From Arthrospira sp. PCC 9108 (GTDB taxonomy: Bacteria > Cyanobacteriota > Cyanobacteriia > Cyanobacteriales > Microcoleaceae), in NCBI GenBank assembly GCA_016745315.1, contig CP066886.1:2387501-2451500 (forward strand): a stretch of 64,000 nucleotides of DNA, written 5' to 3'. The notes under the pieces were generated by a model that ran no database searches, had not been told where the DNA came from, and saw nothing but the letters and a program-made list of their open reading frames with translations. The translations under genes were made by a program, and so were the position numbers. Below are positions 28,454 to 38,791 of the stretch, one piece after another (the first letter of the stretch is position 1; each line of letters starts with the position of its first letter).

Positions 28454-29196
28454 GTGTCAAGCCTGCGTAATTTACCGGAAAACGTAACTAATGCTTGGGC
28501 TCAAACTGAAATACTAGGAAATAGAGATATAGGGCAATTTGTAGGGTCAGGTGATTTTCCGGAAATCAGTACGTCAGCTAATCTTAAAATACAGTTAACT
28601 TTGGTTTTGTACAACTACGAAAAACCTCCATATTGGACTAAAAATAGGCAGTCAACACTGCAAAAAACTCAAATAGAGTTACCGTCGGTTAGTAGGGATA
28701 AAATTACATGGGATAGGTTACAAAGGATATTTACTCAACCCAGTCAGCATTTACTAAAGAAAATATTAAAGTTAATTGCACTATAAATAATGGTAGAAAG
28801 TTTGCGTTTTTTATTAATGAATTTAGTAAGAATGAGGCAGAAAATATCTGTAAACAATTAGTTGATTTAACTGACGCTAAAATCGTGTATCCTATTACCT
28901 TCGAGGAAAGGAAAGGTTTTGGCGGTAGGGAAAATGCGAAAAGAATCAAAGAGAGCAAAATGTATATCAGTGAAGTGAAAATACTTAACTGGGAATTAAT
29001 TGATAAATTTGAACAAGCTAAAATCGACTTAGGTGAAAGTAGTGCCTTGGCGATGTATCAAGACCCTAGAAAAACCCAAGTCAAAATTCCTCTACATTTC
29101 CAGAGAAAACCTAGTTGGGTTGATAATGCCATACGGAAAGCTACGAGGACATCGTTAGAGTTAAAAACTGGAAATCAACCCCCAACTACAACCTAA
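28454..29196 (+). pseudogene. Protein gene of about 245 codons with one frameshift (element)
   Basis: The GTG-started first frame (28454-28786) reads SSLRNLPENVTNAWAQTEILG and holds TRDKITWDRLQ-like sequence. Near 28740 the frame moves to QSAFTKENIKVNCTINNGRKFAFF, continuing to 29196 with ERKGFGGRENAKRIKESKMYISEVKILNWELIDKFEQ. One indel therefore restores a single protein. Function unknown; it follows the hydrophobic gene by 13 bp. Confidence 0.5.
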
Positions 29197-29424
29197 TCAT
29201 TGAGTCATATCAGTCACTAACTATCATCCACGATGAAAGAGATTACGAACATACTTAGACATGGTTAAACTGGTAGTTAGCGTAATGTTGGTATTGGTAG
29301 CGTACCGTCGCGTTTAACTCAAAAGCTGCTACATATATGTAGCTTCTGTTGAAAGAACCATAGCAGCCACAATCAGCAAATACACTGCTATAGTCTAGGT
29401 ATTGAATAAAATCAAGGTGAGATT

Positions 29425-29670
29425 ATAGCTACTAAGAAAACGCTAGGTGCTGCGACACTGGAAAACCAATTACTTGAAATTATTGAGCCAACCCAACGAA
29501 TGCAATCGACTGCAAGTAATAATCCTGATGGTGCAACCGTAGTCACTGCTTATACCCGAAATATGGCTACAGGTCTCGTAACTGTTTCATTGTCAATTCC
29601 AACAGACGATGTTTTAGACCCTACTGACGGCAGTATTGATGTAATAGCTACAGAGCTATTTGTTGATTAA
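29425..29670 (+). pseudogene. 80-codon protein with lost start codon (element)
   Basis: A clean frame reads ATKKTLGAATLENQLLEII and ends DGSIDVIATELFVD. A good ribosome-binding sequence (AAGGTGAG at 29414-29421) precedes an ATA where an ATG would be expected, so a G-to-A change probably removed the start. The composition (Thr, Ala and Val-rich, beta-like) would suit a small coat protein, but that is speculation. Confidence 0.45.
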
Positions 29671-29742
29671 TAGATATCGGGTAGGCACTAATATCATCGT
29701 TTTACCTACCCTGACTTAAATCATGTAGAACAAGAGAGTTAT

Positions 29743-30387
29743 TATGCCTTTAAGCGACGCATTTAACAGAGACAAAGAAGACTGGGTAGAAAAGTTAGCC
29801 ACAGCCAAAGGCTCACATTTAGGTCGTAGTCTAGTAGTTGAAGTTCCAGTAGATGCAACTTCAAAAATAGGCGTACCTATGCCTATGCTTTGACTCCACG
29901 TTTTAAGTGGAGGGTCAGTATCTAATGAACCAACGGCCGTCAGGAACTTAACCATTTGGACACCACCTGTTAGGAATACTTCCACGCCTAATACTAACAG
30001 ACGTAATATCATAAAAGGCAGTCGGGTAAGAGCATACAAGAAGGCTGAATACACTCGTTTCTTTGTTGAGGCCGGTTAATCCTGGCTATTGGCGTAAATA
30101 CACCCAAACACGGGTAGGCGAAAAAATACTGAGATTTATCAGTATTAAAGCACCTCCTATCGTTTCTGTTAGTGGCTTGTTATATGTATTTGCTCACTAT
30201 TTTACTATCAAGCCAGCATCATTAAGAACCTATAACAGTATGTTCAGAATTCCTAGCAGCGATGGGCTGGCCTAGCTAACCTGGGTGAATTAACTGTTGA
30301 GAGAAGTGAAGCACCAAACCAAGTACAGGGTGATCTTCCTGCTAATGCTCCTGTTAAGTCACCTGGCAGTAAGAGTAAGAAAAAATA
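29743..30387 (+). pseudogene. Protein gene of about 215 codons with TGA and two frameshifts (element)
   Basis: Starting MPLSDAFNRDKEDWVEKLATAKG, the frame meets a TGA (29893-29895) in GVPMPML-stop-LHVLSGG, continues as NRRNIIKGSRVRAYKKAEYTRFF, shifts near 30067 to NPGYWRKYTQTRVGEKILRF, then shifts near 30268 to ANLGELTVERSEAPNQVQGD and a Lys-rich end. The stop is followed by a clear terminator. Family unknown. Confidence 0.5.
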
Positions 30388-30415
30388 AACCGCCAAAAAG
30401 TAGACAAAGAGAATT

Positions 30416-30450
30416 GACCACTATATAAAAAAATAGTGGTCTTTTGTTTG
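30416..30450 (+). terminator. Rho-independent terminator inside the element
   Basis: GACCACTAT pairs with ATAGTGGTC around an A-rich loop and is followed by TTTTGTTTG. It ends the 25.8-30.4 kb gene group. The following 220 bp up to 30674 are very AT-rich and hold no gene. Confidence 0.75.
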
Positions 30451-30674
30451 AGTTGTATGTGGCGATAATTTAAACATTTCACAATTATGGTATAAAGTCA
30501 ATAATTCTTTTATTTTTTGGGCTTATATATTTCTGATTTATTTATAAGTATTAATTAGGTTAAAAATAATAATCATAAACAACCAAAAATATCAAAAACA
30601 GTGATTTCCAACTCAATAACTCAATCGTATTTTTTAAAAATGATTTTGTCAATGAGTTGAAAATAACTGACAGA

Positions 30675-31158
30675 TGCGTAAAAACCAAAATACATTAGTA
30701 GACCAAAATACCGCTATTTACCAGATTGACAAAGACAGCGTAAAAACCAAGGATACACATGGACTCTCACCTAGTGAATATCTGGCAATCTTAAAAGGTT
30801 CAGCAACTTTGCCGGATTTCTTGACCAAGTAGTTCCTTATCTGCCATATCCCAAAACATCACCTATCTACACATTAAAAGAAAAGTTAGTGTTTGCATCT
30901 GTAACGGACGAAAAGGACTTTAATCTGGAATTAACCTACTCTGAGATTATCGCGTTAAAGAATAGCATTAAAGCTATTCTAACTCTGATTAAACTTGGTG
31001 GTGGTGTCAAGATGCCACGTAAAGTTTCTGGTGCTATTGCTGACGATATCGCTGCCTTGGAGGGTCACTTTTTTAATCTCTCCGATAATCATGTTGGGCC
31101 GGATATCCCTGAGTTATCAACCGACCCTGACCCATTTTCAGTCTGGCTTCAGGGTTAA
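30675..31158 (+). pseudogene. Protein gene of about 160 codons with one frameshift (element)
   Basis: The ATG at 30675 opens MRKNQNTLVDQNTAIYQIDK and runs to a stop at 30829-30831. The frame shifts near 30800 to SNFAGFLDQVVPYLPYPKTSPIYTLKEK and goes on to 31158 through VTDEKDFNLELTYSEIIALK and KLGGGVKMPRKVSGAIADD. Function unknown. It begins a second gene group after the terminator at 30.42 kb. Confidence 0.5.
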
Positions 31159-31252
31159 TCCCTAACAGTCTAATTACAGCAGTCTAATTGGGAAATAGAA
31201 AAGGCTACCCGTAAAAAGGTAGCCAATACACCAAACATCGAGGACTATCACC

Positions 31253-31577
31253 ATGATATCAAAGCACTGGAAAGAAGTGCGGTTAAATCTCAGGAATATT
31301 AAACTTGACCCGTTGATGTATATGGGAATGTCGTTTGCTATAAAGGTTCCTAACTATGCAGGAAGAGGAAAACTTCAATGGCAATTAACAGCCGTTAAAT
31401 TTTACCATGAATTTCTGGCTTATTATGTGGGAAAAATGATGAAAAAAATTAATCCCATTACGCCCAGATAAAATTGAGGAAATTCTCAATAAAGCACTTG
31501 AATATTGCCGGGAAGAATGGAGGATTTATCAAGCTGAATCTGGTGGCGATAAAGAGGAGGTAAATAATGATGATTAA
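31253..31577 (+). pseudogene. Small protein gene with A-tract frameshift (element)
   Basis: The first 62 codons read HWKEVRLNLRNIKLDPLMYM and LTAVKFYHEFLAYYVGK. A shift in an A7 run near 31445 leads to KLIPLRPDKIEEILNKALEYC, ending at 31577 and overlapping the start of the nuclease gene. Function unknown. Confidence 0.45.
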
Positions 31578-31950
31578 CAAGTATCACGCCAAAGGACAAT
31601 ATGATGAGGGGCATTACTTTGCATCAACGCTAGAGAGCAAGGTGTATCACCTACTCAAAAAGTATGATGACAACCTATCAATACACCCCCGATTAACTTT
31701 GGTTGATCACTGTAATGATTGGAAGTCAATTACATGGAAGCCAGACTTTTATAGTCCAGTTTTCAACCAATACATCGAAGTAAAGGGAACGCTAACAACC
31801 GAGTTTAAACTCAAGATGCAATTGCTTAATTACCTTAATCCCGGAATGATTGAAGATATTTGGTTTGTCACTCGGAACAGGTCTTATCGTTGGCCAGGTA
31901 TTTATTTAATGAATATCGATGAGTTCCAACGACATCTGAAAGCACAATAA
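31567..31950 (+). CDS. PD-(D/E)XK nuclease, DUF1064/TnsA-like (element)
   Basis: The 127-residue protein carries a nuclease core: an early helix with GHYFASTLESKVYHLL (the Glu of motif I), ITWKPDFYSP (Asp of motif II) and YIEVKG (E-x-K of motif III). This pattern fits phage DUF1064-type nucleases and is similar in layout to the catalytic core of Tn7 TnsA. It would cleave DNA using metal ions. It is undamaged, in contrast to many neighbours. A role in resolving or cutting element ends is inference. Start could be 31567 or the next ATG at 31570. Confidence 0.65.
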   Translation: MMINKYHAKGQYDEGHYFASTLESKVYHLLKKYDDNLSIHPRLTLVDHCNDWKSITWKPDFYSPVFNQYIEVKGTLTTEFKLKMQLLNYLNPGMIEDIWFVTRNRSYRWPGIYLMNIDEFQRHLKAQ

Positions 31951-31976
31951 TTTAAGTTAATAGGAGAACAGCAACC

Positions 31977-32318
31977 GTGATAAATCTACACTATAAAGGC
32001 ATATTTAGCCTCAATGGTGAACTTGTGCAAAGCCATTATAACCCCCATAAATTTGACCAAAATACAATCATTGTGGCTTATCAAGTCTTGACACATATTG
32101 AGGAACACAAAACACCTGAAGTCAAGAATATTACCTATCAGGTAATGGGTAGTTACAGACCACGTGGTGATTATCAAGGCTCTGCAATTATTAAGCTAAC
32201 TAAACAATCACAGTTTAGAGTTCAGCTATCCGGTAAGGTAATCCAATGTTTTGGTATGGTTGTCGCCAAATTGCAGCCAGAATCAAATCACCTAACACAA
32301 TCAACAATCAACAATTAA
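31977..32318 (+). CDS. Unrecognised 113-residue protein (element)
   Basis: Starting at a GTG (31977), the product has alternating strands (YQVLTHIEEHKTPEVKNITYQVMGSYRPRG, SAIIKLTKQSQFRVQLSGK). It might bind nucleic acid, but no domain was recognised. It sits 26 bp after the nuclease gene and appears undamaged. Confidence 0.5.
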   Translation: MINLHYKGIFSLNGELVQSHYNPHKFDQNTIIVAYQVLTHIEEHKTPEVKNITYQVMGSYRPRGDYQGSAIIKLTKQSQFRVQLSGKVIQCFGMVVAKLQPESNHLTQSTINN

Positions 32319-32334
32319 CTAAGGAAGAGTAATC

Positions 32335-33071
32335 ATGAGTATTGGATATTACGGTAAAAGAGATGACGATAAATTCGCGTTTTGTAGTGCAGTTAAATCT
32401 GGAGAATCAGGCACATTCCTGGAAATTACTAGCGCTATGTTTCTCGTACAGCAACCTCACCTATGGCTCGTTGGTGTCGGATTAAGCGGTGATTTTCAGA
32501 ACTTTAATGACAGAAGCTGGAAATTTGAGGAACAATTAATTGCTGTACGTTTCTGCATTGAAGAATATTCAAGCGAGTATCAAGGGAAAAACGGAAGTAC
32601 AAGCCAACCTCAGTAGAATTAGCACTACTTCACCTAGTCGAAGGTGACAAGCTGCTAACTAACGGCACGATGATGTTTACCGGAACTGTAAATCTAGGAC
32701 AATCAGCCACACGGGTAGCCGAGCGACTCCTTGAATTAGATAATACCACTGATTCAAATGATTTTGATTCAGCCAAGAATAAGCACGATTTAGCGGAATT
32801 TATTCTTGAATACAGTACAGCGTTAGATACCTTTGAATCTACTATTTCTGGCTACACTCTACAAGAAGCCATTGATTTTGTTGAGTTAAAGTCTGGCAAA
32901 AAAATGGTGGCTTTGGTGGTAAACCCAAATCCAAAACCTGGGAATAACGAGTATATTTTACTGCTAAAATCCTTGACTATGAACATGATTTTGACAGCTT
33001 ATACAACAAGGTTCAAAAAATTAGACCCTGATACCCTAATCGCGTTAATTGAGCTGATGAAACTCAGCTAA
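32335..33071 (+). pseudogene. Protein gene of about 245 codons with one A-tract frameshift (element)
   Basis: The first part (32335-32616) reads SIGYYGKRDDDKFAFCSAVKSG and ends in a frame lost at an A5 tract near 32590. The next frame continues without a start as KPTSVELALLHLVEGDKLL and TVNLGQSATRVAERLLELD, to a stop at 33071. Function unknown; the N-terminal part has an OB-like alternation of strands but this is weak. Confidence 0.5.
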
Positions 33072-33146
33072 TTAACATAAAATATCCCCCCAATATTGGC
33101 GGGATAACTACCAGACAGCAAGCCAACACACTAAGAGGTTACTACC

Positions 33147-34357
33147 ATGTCTGAGGACTATGTTGATTATAGACTAATACGCGATTCAATGGCAGATGAG
33201 TTAGAGGAAATAATTGTTGACGGTACATTAGGGACACAAGTTGAGTCAATATGTAGGGCTTGTGCTATCCTACCCTATCCGGATGTTCAATTCCCAATTA
33301 TTACTAGCTTTATTTGCTCACCTGTTACGCTAATGTCAACCGCTGGGTGTCTGTTTCTTTGGGGGTCTAGTGGAACGGGTAAAAGCCAGATAGCTACTAT
33401 TGCGGCTTCACTGTATCGCACCGACACAGTGTTAGCTAACAGCACATTTGCTTCACTGAGAAACAAGCAAGATACAGCCAGAAAGATATTGATATTACGA
33501 CCCGTTACAAAGGGAGTTTGAACGTAATTTTTTATTGGTTTGGGAGGATATCACCCCCCAATTTATTAATTGAAAATGAAAATATGCTTTCACTGTTTAA
33601 AGTCTTAAACAGGAAAAATAGTCGAATAACAATTAGCAGCCAAACACCCGGTCACAACATGATTTTTAATGCTTTCGCTTTAAAAGTAATTAACTCAATA
33701 CATCCTTTATGGACGTTTTGGGAACTTAACGAACTTAAAATAAGGATGTTTACTATGTGGTTTAAAAAGAGACAATCAATGACAAGTTAAGAATCCGCAG
33801 GGAATCAATTTGAATTGTCAGAACTTTCGGATATTGAGGATATAAATCTTGGTAATATATCATCTCGCTTAGAAATGTTTTGGAGAGATATGAATAATTG
33901 CACTAATTACGCTAAAACCAAAAGAGGACTACAAAAAAGGAAACAAGATATAGCTAACTACAGATTATCCATTGATGTAATTGCTACTCATTCAATGATA
34001 TACAAAACATCAATAGATAATTAAATCAAAGCATTTAACCGTTACTGGGAATTAGCAGAAACCAAAATATTCGCAGTATCTAGCGGAACAGAACAATTCT
34101 TAGACCATTTTATCGCTCCAAGTATTGAGAGCAAAACTAAGCAAAATAAGCAAGCCACAAAAGCAGGTTTTCCTGAATTAATCGAACCAGTTACAGACAT
34201 TGATCCTAAGACTCTGAAGACGGCCATAGAAAAAGCCAAAAATGATGGTTATTTAGATTCAAGGGTTACTGTTAATGAATTAACCAATTTCATGAAAAAC
34301 AGAGGATATCACATGATTAATGTCAACGGTAAAAACCTGTGGAAGCAAATCATTTGA
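33147..34357 (+). pseudogene. P-loop NTPase/helicase-like protein, frameshifted (element)
   Basis: The N-terminal part has a Walker A motif, LFLWGSSGTGKSQIATIAASLY (about residues 70-90), and after frameshifts near 33480 and 33570 a Walker B-like FLLVWEDI and a sensor-like RITISSQTP. The C-terminal part contains EDINLGNISSRLEMFWRDM, a TAA at 34022-34024 (IDN-stop-IKAFN) and a winged-helix-like end (VTVNELTNFMKNRGY). In an intact form it would be a replicative helicase or packaging ATPase of about 400 residues; I cannot tell which. It is the only clear energy-coupled enzyme in the element. Confidence 0.6.
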
Positions 34358-34393
34358 CTTCCAATTAGTTCATTGACCTAGGAGAATAACACA

Positions 34394-34603
34394 ATGATGG
34401 CAGATATCAACAATCAGATGTTTGTGAAGTTTAATACTATGGTAGACAGTTTAGTTTACAACATTAATAAAGAAGATGGTTTGGCAACATTAAAGTCAAT
34501 ACTAGATGATTGCGAAAAAGAATTAACCATTACTGAACTTAAAAAGCAATTGCTGATTAAGGAACTGAATTACACAAAGCACTTAATAGATAAAGTCCAG
34601 TAA
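34394..34603 (+). CDS. Small acidic helical protein (element)
   Basis: The 69-residue intact protein reads as helices with LATLKSILDDCEKELTITELKKQL. No family recognised. It begins 36 bp after the NTPase gene with the ribosome-binding sequence AGGAG at 34381-34385. Confidence 0.5.
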   Translation: MMADINNQMFVKFNTMVDSLVYNINKEDGLATLKSILDDCEKELTITELKKQLLIKELNYTKHLIDKVQ

Positions 34604-34660
34604 ATACCCGTCCGCGATGACGGTAAACTACGGCAAACAACACACTAATAGGATAAAACC

Positions 34661-34852
34661 ATGACAATTGACTTGGGTAAACTACTTAACCCAAATACCT
34701 ATCTTAGTGATAGGTTAAGCAGCAAGCTAGTCTCTATATTGGACGCTGTAGAACTTGCCGATTGTCCTACACAATTTGATGAATGTCGTCTGTTGGAGCT
34801 TGAAAGCACTTTTCTGGTTATGCACAATTCCTTGATTACAGCAATCAATTAA
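34661..34852 (+). CDS. Small helical protein (element)
   Basis: The 63-residue intact protein includes LLNPNTYLSDRLSSKLVSILDAVELAD. It is similar in size and spacing to the previous gene and could be a small regulator, but nothing specific is visible. Confidence 0.45.
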   Translation: MTIDLGKLLNPNTYLSDRLSSKLVSILDAVELADCPTQFDECRLLELESTFLVMHNSLITAIN

Positions 34853-34965
34853 TTGTTGGACTAAAAAATCAAGCAATACGAAGAAGAAAATGACGATGAG
34901 TTTTAATCATGCCATAAATCCTCAAGTAAGTTAAATAATTTCGTCAAAACAGGAAACACAAAACC

Positions 34966-35124
34966 ATGAACTAAGAACAAGCAAGCTTAATGGTTATCGC
35001 GGAATTAGCACGTGATATTTACGCCCAAATTATGTCACGAGATATCCCCTACGCTAACCAAGATACCAGGGTGAAATTAGCCGAAATAGCTCATAACGCC
35101 GCTGTTGATTTTATGACGGTATAG
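34966..35124 (+). pseudogene. 53-codon gene with early TAA (element)
   Basis: The frame reads MN-stop-EQASLMVIAELARDIYAQI and then SRDIPYANQDTRVKLAEIAH, ending at 35124. The TAA at codon 3 suggests a CAA (Gln) changed to TAA; an internal ATG (MVIAEL) could still give a product. Function unknown. Confidence 0.4.
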
Positions 35125-35230
35125 AAAAAATGGGTATCGTCTCAAGAGACAGTTATTGAACCAGTATCATTTATGTCCGACTTTAGTGGCAATGGTTACA
35201 GTAGCGATATCTTTATGGGGGGTGACTTCA

Positions 35231-35560
35231 ATGCCTAAGTTATTACCAGTAATCAGCCTACATACTGGAAATTTCAGCAATTTTCTACAGGGCCCCGGTG
35301 GAACTTGTGTAGAACTAGATACACCCGAATGGTTTGACTACCTGAGAAAAAACAAGTCATTCTCTGTTGAGTTAAACGGCAAAAGGTTTACGGCTTGCAA
35401 AAAAACATCTATCAACAATTTCGCGTACTGGAACCTGAAGGGCTGGGACGGTAAAATCAACCATCACATCTATATCGGAAAATCTGACCAGACTACCAAC
35501 GAAAAGATTCAACAAGCTGCTATAGCTATGTTTTATCGGTGTAACCCTAAACAAGCGTAA
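35231..35560 (+). CDS. Small AP2-like DNA-binding protein at the inner edge of the right terminal repeat
   Basis: The 109-residue product contains ELDTPEWFDYLRKNKSFSVELNGKRFTACKK, then YWNLKGWDG and HHIYIGKSDQTTNEKIQQAA. I recognise this as the short TPEWxxWL...F.AR(K)E...YWYAYR...YLGKS domain seen in many cyanobacterial and bacterial mobile-element or regulator proteins (arm-type/AP2-like DNA binding). The stop lies within the first bases of the right terminal repeat (35555). Position and domain make it the best candidate for a protein that binds the element ends. The start is uncertain: in-frame TTG at 35156 or ATG at 35231. Confidence 0.5.
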   Translation: MPKLLPVISLHTGNFSNFLQGPGGTCVELDTPEWFDYLRKNKSFSVELNGKRFTACKKTSINNFAYWNLKGWDGKINHHIYIGKSDQTTNEKIQQAAIAMFYRCNPKQA

Positions 35561-35750
35561 ACCCTAACAGCTAACAGCTAACAGCTAACCCAATAACTTA
35601 AATGGCCCCTATGGTTTCTAACTGCAGGGGGGTGTCTATGTATTTTTATTAGGGGTCGAGATAGACCTCACGGTCTACCCCTCCCATTCAGCAGCAGAAC
35701 CGTACATGAGACTTTCACCTCATACGGCTCCTAGTTTGACCGTCTCCTTG

Positions 35751-37563
35751 TTAAGAGTACAGCATCATCTCTTCATCAAGAGCTGTTTTATCGTCGTGAC
35801 AATGGCGGTGTAATAATTGAAGATTCTTGTAGTCATCCTTTCCGCCTTGGCTTCTAGGTACAATGTGGTCTATTTCAATTAAATCTGATGGGGTAAAGAA
35901 TTCCCCACACCAGGTACATCTACCTTTTGGTTTTTTGAGTAGTTTTGCTACCCTAATTGGCGTGTCGATTGCTTGTCCTTTCCTGGTTGCCCAGTAAGTC
36001 CAATTTCCGTCATAAAGTGTTGCGTCAGGACGTATTAAGGTATGTCTGACAATTGGAGTCCAGTTGTGTTTGAACAGATGTAACCCATCTTTGGTTTGGA
36101 ACAGCCAATTTTCGTGTCTTTCTTTCCCATTGCTAAGTTTAATTGTTCTATGTCTGAAATAATTTCTTAGCTTTTCGTAACTTGACTTTCCGCATCTTGA
36201 TACTGTCCATGCCCTTAACATTTGCCAAACTGTGTTGTCTAGCTTATTGAAGGTCTCTGTTGAGACTACCCCTGAATAATAGTTTGACCATCCCCTAATA
36301 ATTGGGTTTAGTTTGTTAATCAGGGCTGACTGAGGTGCTGTTTTATGTTGTTTAATTACACCTTTTATCACTTCTGTGTGGGCAACTGCTTTTTGGCTGG
36401 GTTTTATGTGAATTTTGTGTCCTAATAGTTTCCCATGTGGAATTTTCCCAGTTCTATATTTTCCTACAGGATATTGCCTAATATTGAAACCTAAGAAATC
36501 AAATCCGGGTTCCTCTGCTTTGCCGTTATACTCAATAGATTTGAGTGTATGGCAGATTCGAGTTTTTTCAGGTTTAATCTCTAATCCAACAGGCTTTAGC
36601 CATTCAGAAATAGCAGTTTTGCACTGTTCAATGATTCCTAAGTCTTTGGATATGACTACAAAATCATCGGCATATCGTATGACCGTGGCAAATGGTTTGT
36701 TGTTGGTATTTTGGGGATACATTTTTCCTATTAACCTACCCATCCCCAACAGTGCGATGTTGGCGAGTATTGGACTTATTACCCCTCCCTGGGGTGTCCC
36801 TGTTTCTGTATCCTCGAATACACCGTTGTCTAGCACTCCCGCTTTGAGCCATTGTTTCAGGTCTCTTTTTAGGCGGCTTGGACAATGAATTTTGGACAGT
36901 AGGTAATCATGGTTCACGGTAAGAGCATTTTGCTATATCAGCATCAAGAACATAATATTGTCCCTTATTTATGGCAATATAAATTCTGCTGATTGCGTCA
37001 TGGGCTGACCGTCCTGGACGGAACCCGTAGCTTGTGCCTTCAAATCTCGATTCCCATTCAGGTTCGAGAGCCGACTTAACCAAGGCTTGCCTTGCTCTAT
37101 CTTGGATTGTGGGTATTCCTATTCCAGCTTTTTTCATCCCTACCAGGTTTTGGAATCCAAACCCGTCGCAGTGGTTTTGCTTTGAGGTTTCCCTTAATGT
37201 TCTTGACCAGTTCAAACCTTTGTCTCGGAGAGATTACTCTTACTCTATCAACCCCGGCTGTCTTCTTGCCTTGACCCGCTTGGGGGCGGGTTTATTAAGC
37301 TGACTGTTGGGAAGCATGGCTGACCGTGGAACCCGCCCCTACAGTCTCACTGCTAGGAGCCGGGCATAATATGATTTCACCAATAGACGTTGCCACCTTC
37401 GTGCCTTAGCATTTTGTCCCGATTTAGCTGCTCGAAATATACTCTTTTGGAGCTTGAAAACTTTCCGTTGAACCTTAGTCCATGGGATGGCCTTCCATGC
37501 GTTGCTCGTAGTCTTGATTGGTTTTGGTTTCCCAAACCCTTTCTTTAAACTCGCTATCGCCAT
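35751..37563 (-). pseudogene. ltrA: Group II intron B reverse transcriptase/maturase, broken
   Basis: Pieces in order: the N-terminal domain (37339-37563: MAIASLKKGFGK, KVFKLQKSIFRAAKSG), then a hairpin insertion at about 37277-37345, then RT fingers in shifted frames (IPTIQDRARQALVKSALEPEWESRFEGTSYGFRPGRSAHDAI) to 36907, then 35751-36917 with TPQGGVISPILANIALLGM, the catalytic YADD (VIRYADDFVVISKD), the maturase domain and an HNH nuclease (CTWCGEFFTPSDLIEIDHIVPR). The frame is lost by the hairpin insertion, by an A6 run at 37133, and at about 36917 near DADIAKC. The reverse transcriptase active site itself is intact. Confidence 0.85.
37277..37345. repeat. Palindromic GGGCGGGTT element inserted in intron B maturase
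   Basis: GGGGCGGGTTTATTAAGCTG and its counterpart AACCCGCCCCTA form the arms of a hairpin inserted between residues of the N-terminal and RT domains, giving an early stop after LLAVRL. The same insertion at the same site is found in intron C (63660-63725). The arms resemble those of the 58-bp array units. Confidence 0.75.
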
Positions 37564-38286
37564 TTGTACACCTACTAGGCTCTATTTCTTTACAATCAAA
37601 CCGTGACCTGTTAGCATATCCCTGTCATTACAACCGGGCTTTGGCTTTTGGTCACATCTCACCCCCTAATAGGCTTGCGCTTACACTTTTTACTACTGAC
37701 TTTCTCGACCAGATTGTCAGAGCCTAGAAGGGGTTAAAAACGTTCCGCTTATATGGGCATTCCATCTTGAGATTTGTCCTTTCCACCGGGGTACTTCTAA
37801 AGGTCTGTGTAGGTATTATGAAGAAACTCCTACTTTTCCCCATACTCTTTTGAGCGCAGCGTATCAACCTGTTTCGCTACCTGATAATTACGATGGTTCA
37901 AGCCGGACATTCGGTTTCCCTAATCATGGATGGTTGGCAGTGGTCGCGTATGGTAGTAGGTTCTACTTCACGCCTTCCGTTCCCCGCTTCAATCCTGGGG
38001 TTGTGATTCCTGAAATTGGGGGTGGCTATCGCCGTTACCCTGATTTCCTAACTTTTACTTATCCATTTCTGGGCTTCCTATGAGGAATTTGTATAAGTTA
38101 GTTCATTTTGACCTTGGGTTCCCTGCCTTGTTTGGTATATCTCTATACCGAACGTTGGGACATATAAACAGTTATAGAGATGGTCAGGAGTGCGTTCCTT
38201 ATATTCACCCAGGGGCTTGAAGTCTCTACCAGGCGGTTATTTCAGGTATCTCAACCCTATTTCATGCCTGAACGTATCGCACTCAT

Positions 38287-38312
38287 TTACATAATGTAAA
38301 TACATTATGTAA
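38287..38312. repeat. Perfect palindrome at the intron B 5' junction
   Basis: TTACATAATGTA and its exact inverse flank a two-base centre, 3 bp from the 5' splice site of intron B. The matching place in the left repeat (near 21080-21110) lacks it. Some group II introns choose hairpins as landing sites, so this could be the target, or it could have been added later. Confidence 0.6.
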
Positions 38313-38791
38313 CTTCTAAAATATGAATGCCTACCCTATCATGTCCAGATATTACCCAGAACTAAGTTACCCCCAACAGATAGCTTTACCTACAACCTAC
38401 GGCTAAGATTTTGGGGGTGAACTGATTATGTTGGTATCGGTTTCTGCTCGGTAATTGTCACCAGTTGAAAAGTTGTTTAGGGGTATCGGGTTGGTTCCGG
38501 TAGGAGATAGTTTAGATTAGGCGATCGCACTTTTAATATCAGCCAGATGATAGCCCATAGTTTCCCCTCACCGAGGATTATGAATCAGACCCATAGATAA
38601 CCCGATAGGCGATCGCTCATAGGTTTACCTATAGGTCTAGTCCACGGAAAGGCGGTCTGATATCTTTGTACATTGATAGGGGTATCTTTGTACGTTGATA
38701 GCTTGGGGAATTATCTTCTGCTGTTGTCGTGGTTGATTTGGAAACATATCCTCCCCCAACCGGAACAAACACTCTTGGGGGTGCGACCGAC

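Larger units (their letters stand above)
35648..38283 (-). mobile_element. Group II intron B, full length, with broken maturase
   Basis: The 5' end is GTGCGATACG at 38283 and the 3' end CCCTAAT at 35648, with domain V (GAGCCGTATGAGGTGAAAG) at about 35732-35700 and a domain VI hairpin beyond. The length of 2.64 kb is normal for an ORF-containing intron. It interrupts the right terminal repeat of the element just after a perfect palindrome. The intron RNA looks complete, but its protein is broken, so its mobility would need a protein from another copy. Ends are within about 1 nt. Confidence 0.9.

Noticed and set aside
35751..37563. Programmed frameshifting to produce the intron B maturase
   Set aside because: The A6 shift does not match a standard -1 slippery heptamer in the needed frame, and the hairpin insertion and another lesion near 36917 would still break the protein.
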